Source: Nocardioides sp. TF02-7
GTDB lineage: Bacteria > Actinomycetota > Actinomycetes > Propionibacteriales > Nocardioidaceae
Assembly: GCF_022437945.1 (NCBI RefSeq)
Contig: NZ_CP092535.1
Coordinates: 1,240,001-1,304,000, forward strand
DNA length: 64,000 nt
Reading direction: 5' to 3'
Positions 61,818 through 64,000 of the stretch are shown one piece after another; the stretch's first letter is position 1; each line of letters starts with the position of its first letter. Under the pieces are notes generated by a model that worked only from the letters and a program-made list of their open reading frames with translations, was not told the origin of the DNA and made no database searches. The position numbers were made by a program, and so were the translations under genes.

Positions 61818-62538
61818 CCCGGACCGCGTTGACCGCCGACTGCATCGGGAGGTCGAAGGTGACCACGCCGTCGCCGACCTCGATCCAGGCGGGTCCGGCG
61901 TCGCCGGACAGGTCGGCGTACCAGGTGCGGTCGTCCACCTCGTCCGCCGGGCACAGGTAGAGGTCGAACGGCTCCCAGGGCTCGATCTCCCCGGCCTCGC
62001 CCCGGCGCATCAGGTCCACCAGGTCGTAGCGCCCGGGGCCGGTGTGGCCCGGCACCGCCAGTGACAGCTCGCCGAGGGCGGTGGTGCCGAGCGGCACCGG
62101 GTCGGGCGTCTCGACCCGCACCACCAGCCAGGCCAGCGGTGCCGGCCCGTCGTCGTACGGCGGCTCGGCGGGGCGCTCCTCGCCGGTCACCGGGAGCTCG
62201 GCGACCAGCGTGCCCTGCTCGTCGCCGGAGACCTCGAGGGAGACCGGGGCTCCGGCGGTCGCCTGCAGCCGCTGGCGGCGCTCGGCCGCCTCGCGCTGCC
62301 GCGCGGTCTCCTCCCGCGCCGCCCGGTTCTCCGGCCGGGCGTCGGTGACCCGCTGCGCCCACGCGGGCGGCAGCACGCCCTCGAGCAGGGACGTGCCGGC
62401 CTCCCGTTGCGCCGCGCGGTCGGCGTCCTCCTGCGCCGCCCGGGCCTGCTCGCGCGTGCGGTTGTCGGTGGTCAGCAGCTCGGTCTTCTTGGCCTCGGCC
62501 CAGTCCCGGCCGATCTTGGCGATGTCCTTCCAGCCCAC
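61792..62538 (-). CDS. Hypothetical cytoplasmic protein with coiled-coil
   Basis: 248 residues from ATG 62538. Residues 1-95 are charged and helical (RTREQARAAQEDADRAAQREAG ... ENRAAREETARQREAAERRQRLQ), probably a coiled coil; the C-terminal half is beta-rich (VSLEVSGDEQGTLVAELPV ... WYADLSGDAGPAWIEVGDGVVTFDLPM). No family recognised. It overlaps the gene at 61116 tail to tail. Confidence 0.75.
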   Translation of the reverse strand: MGWKDIAKIGRDWAEAKKTELLTTDNRTREQARAAQEDADRAAQREAGTSLLEGVLPPAWAQRVTDARPENRAAREETARQREAAERRQRLQATAGAPVSLEVSGDEQGTLVAELPVTGEERPAEPPYDDGPAPLAWLVVRVETPDPVPLGTTALGELSLAVPGHTGPGRYDLVDLMRRGEAGEIEPWEPFDLYLCPADEVDDRTWYADLSGDAGPAWIEVGDGVVTFDLPMQSAVNAVRVTGSVRWA

Positions 62539-62623
62539 GAGCGCGACCCTAGGCGCAGCGACGGCCCGGACGTTCGCGTTTCCCGCCGAATCAGTCTCAG
62601 GGACGAGGGCGCCGGACGAGCGG

Positions 62624-62671
62624 GGACGTCATACGACGCGTGGGCGATCGCCCTCGCCCCGTATGACGTCC
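62624..62671. repeat. 48-bp nested palindrome
   Basis: Outer arms GGACGTCATACG (62624-62635) and 62660-62671 are perfect 12-bp inverted repeats; the centre GGGCGATCGCCC (62642-62653) is itself a perfect palindrome on the same axis, with 6-bp unmatched spacers. It lies in the 193-bp gap between the gene at 61792 and tRNA-Tyr. Confidence 0.8.
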
Positions 62672-62682
62672 TCGGATGCGCG

Positions 62683-62720
62683 ACCGCCCCTGCCCGCGGC
62701 TGGCGCAGGTCAGGGGCGGT
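62683..62720 (-). terminator. Hairpin downstream of tRNA-Tyr
   Basis: ACCGCCCCTG (62683-62692) pairs perfectly with 62711-62720, 11 bp past the tRNA 3' end on the minus strand. No U tract is visible. Confidence 0.6.
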
Positions 62721-62731
62721 TGCTGTCCCGG

Positions 62732-62813
62732 TGGCAGGTAGTGGATTCGAACCACTGTAGGCAATGCCGGCTGATTTACAGTCAGCTCCCTTTGGCCGCT
62801 CGGGCAACCTGCC
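62732..62813 (-). tRNA. trnY: tRNA-Tyr (GTA)
   Basis: 82-nt class II tRNA: acceptor GGCAGGT/ACCTGCC, anticodon arm CTGACTGTAAATCAG with GTA, a long variable arm (CCGGCATTGCCTA), T arm AGTGGTTCGAATCCACT. No encoded CCA. Stands alone, divergent from the YajQ gene. Confidence 0.96.
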
Positions 62814-62908
62814 GGGGGTGTGTCGCGACCCATGTTGGCCGGGGCGACGACGACGCGAAACAATAGCGCAGCACGTCCCCGACTCCTAAACCAGCGCAGG
62901 TGGGTTCC

Positions 62909-63400
62909 ATGGCCGACTCCTCGTTCGACATCGTCAGCAAGATCGACCGCCAGGAGGTCGACAACGCCCTCGGGCAGACCGCGCGCGAGGTCGCGACCCG
63001 GTTCGACTTCAAGGGCACCGGGGCGAAGATCGAGTGGCGGGGCGAGGAGGCGATCGAGATCGAGGCCTCGGCCGACGACCGGGCCAGCGCGGTGCTCGAC
63101 GTGTTCAAGCAGAAGCTGATCAAGCGCGGGCAGTCGCTGAAGATCCTCGACGCCTCCGAGCCGCGCCAGTCGGGCCAGGTCTCGAAGATCTCGATCGCAC
63201 TCAAGGAGGGCATCTCCTCCGAGAACGCGAAGAAGATCAGCAAGCTGATCCGCGACGAGGGCCCGAAGGGCGTCAAGGCCCAGATCCAGGGCGACGAGCT
63301 GCGTGTCTCGTCCAAGAAGCGCGATGACCTGCAGGCCGTCATCGCGCTCGTCAAGGAGCAGGACTACGACTTCGCGGTGCAGTTCACCAACTACCGCTGA
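62909..63400 (+). CDS. YajQ family cyclic-di-GMP-binding protein
   Basis: 163 residues from ATG 62909, preceded by [47 protein letters not shown] and [82 protein letters not shown] are the YajQ family landmarks. In Xanthomonas the orthologue binds c-di-GMP and a transcription factor; in actinobacteria its role is unproven. Intact. Confidence 0.96.
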   Translation: MADSSFDIVSKIDRQEVDNALGQTAREVATRFDFKGTGAKIEWRGEEAIEIEASADDRASAVLDVFKQKLIKRGQSLKILDASEPRQSGQVSKISIALKEGISSENAKKISKLIRDEGPKGVKAQIQGDELRVSSKKRDDLQAVIALVKEQDYDFAVQFTNYR

Positions 63401-63996
63401 GGCCCGTCGGCGGGGCGGGCCTCCCGGCCCGCCCACTCCTCGGCGAGGATCGCGTAGCCGTAGCCGTCGAGCCACCCGCCCGAGCGGTGGAGGGCGCTCC
63501 TGAGCTGGACGCTCTCGCGGCGCATCCCCAGCCGCTCGAGCACCCGCCACGACGGCGCGTTGTCGGCGAAGCACGCGGCGGTCACCCGGTGCACGCCGAG
63601 CTCGTCGAAGCACAGGCGCAACAGCTCGCGCCCCGCCTCGGTGGCGTAGCCGCGGCCGGCGTGGGCCGGGTCGAACGCGTAGCCGACCTCGGCCTGGCGG
63701 CCGGCCGCCTGCTCGGCGACCTCCACCTGCGCCCAGGCGTCCTCGAGCCGCACCATCAGCTCGCCCACGACGGCGCCGTCGCGCTCGCACACGAGCATCG
63801 AGCTCACGGCCAGGCGCTCGAAGCGCTCCTGGAACGCGTCGTACGTCGTCGGTGCGGACGGGAGCCACTCGGAGACCTCCGGCAGCCGCCGGTAGCGCCA
63901 GATCGCGGCGCCGTCCGCGGCCGTCGCCGGCCGGATCGACAGCCGTTCGGTACGCCGCGGCCAGGCGAGCCGGTGGAGCGGGGACGACGGCGGCAT
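63391..63996 (-). CDS. RimJ/RimL-type GNAT acetyltransferase
   Basis: 201 residues from ATG 63996. [117 protein letters not shown] has the acetyl-CoA loop (AGRGYA) and conserved NAPSxRVLERLG. Target amine unknown. It overlaps the YajQ stop by 10 bp. Confidence 0.92.
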   Translation of the reverse strand: MPPSSPLHRLAWPRRTERLSIRPATAADGAAIWRYRRLPEVSEWLPSAPTTYDAFQERFERLAVSSMLVCERDGAVVGELMVRLEDAWAQVEVAEQAAGRQAEVGYAFDPAHAGRGYATEAGRELLRLCFDELGVHRVTAACFADNAPSWRVLERLGMRRESVQLRSALHRSGGWLDGYGYAILAEEWAGREARPADGPQR

Positions 63997-64000
63997 CGCT

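Overview
The window comes from a very GC-rich actinobacterium, most likely a Nocardioides-like member of the Nocardioidaceae. The support is high third-position GC, frequent GTG/TTG starts, overlapping GTGA/ATGA gene junctions, a complete mce lipid-import locus, an F420-type deazaflavin oxidoreductase, a desferrioxamine-like siderophore operon and the typical actinobacterial order rpmG - MaoC/MaoC - tRNA-Trp - secE - nusG - rplK - rplA - rplJ - rplL - rpoB - rpoC. This lineage call is an inference from gene content; no 16S gene is present.

Layout. 1-6.3 kb: edge of a geranylgeranyl-reductase-like flavoprotein, a GH114-type secreted hydrolase, an AhpD/CMD-like gene flanked by a 196-bp direct repeat, a membrane histidine kinase with its NarL-type regulator, a membrane protein and a GrpB-family protein. 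6.4-27.5 kb, all on the minus strand: rplJ-rplL with an L10-type leader and a strong terminator, then a complete mce operon (mceG, yrbEA, yrbEB, mceA-F, two Mce-associated proteins), then rpoB-rpoC. The mce locus therefore sits between the ribosomal stalk genes and the RNA polymerase genes. 27.5-38.8 kb: accessory genes (an unrecognised gene pair, a large LuxR-type ATPase regulator, a secreted RCC1 propeller, a type Ic aspartate aminotransferase, a large secreted protein, a wHTH/LuxR regulator). 38.9-46 kb: rplA, rplK, nusG, secE, tRNA-Trp, adenosine deaminase, murB, a HadA/HadB-like dehydratase pair, rpmG, tRNA-Met and tRNA-Thr. 46-50.8 kb: amidase, DNA-3-methyladenine glycosylase I, pirin, lipoprotein and a glycerophosphodiesterase-type membrane protein of unknown role. 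50.9-56.6 kb: an iron-box-preceded siderophore operon (PLP decarboxylase, N-hydroxylase, a GNAT::IucA/IucC fusion, and a second GNAT). 56.6-64 kb: an unknown gene, a third copy of the palindromic repeat, a deazaflavin oxidoreductase, an LD-carboxypeptidase, an NhaA::DsbA fusion, tRNA-Tyr, YajQ and a RimJ-type acetyltransferase.

Sequence quality. About 30 single-base indels, nearly all an extra C or G in a short homopolymer, break reading frames throughout, including rpoB, rpoC, rplJ, rplA and murB, which a living cell must have intact. I treat these as sequence errors and annotate the reconstructed genes across them, stating the position of each break.

Most interesting leads. (1) A three-copy intergenic repeat with competing hairpins, whose 24-bp core is exactly inverted in one copy. 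(2) An operator-like palindrome in front of the mce operon and the placement of that operon between rplL and rpoB. (3) A GNAT::NIS-synthetase fusion with an extra acetyltransferase, under a tandem iron box. (4) A degenerate J-like domain fused to an Mce-associated protein. (5) A 94-bp near-perfect cruciform downstream of rpmG.
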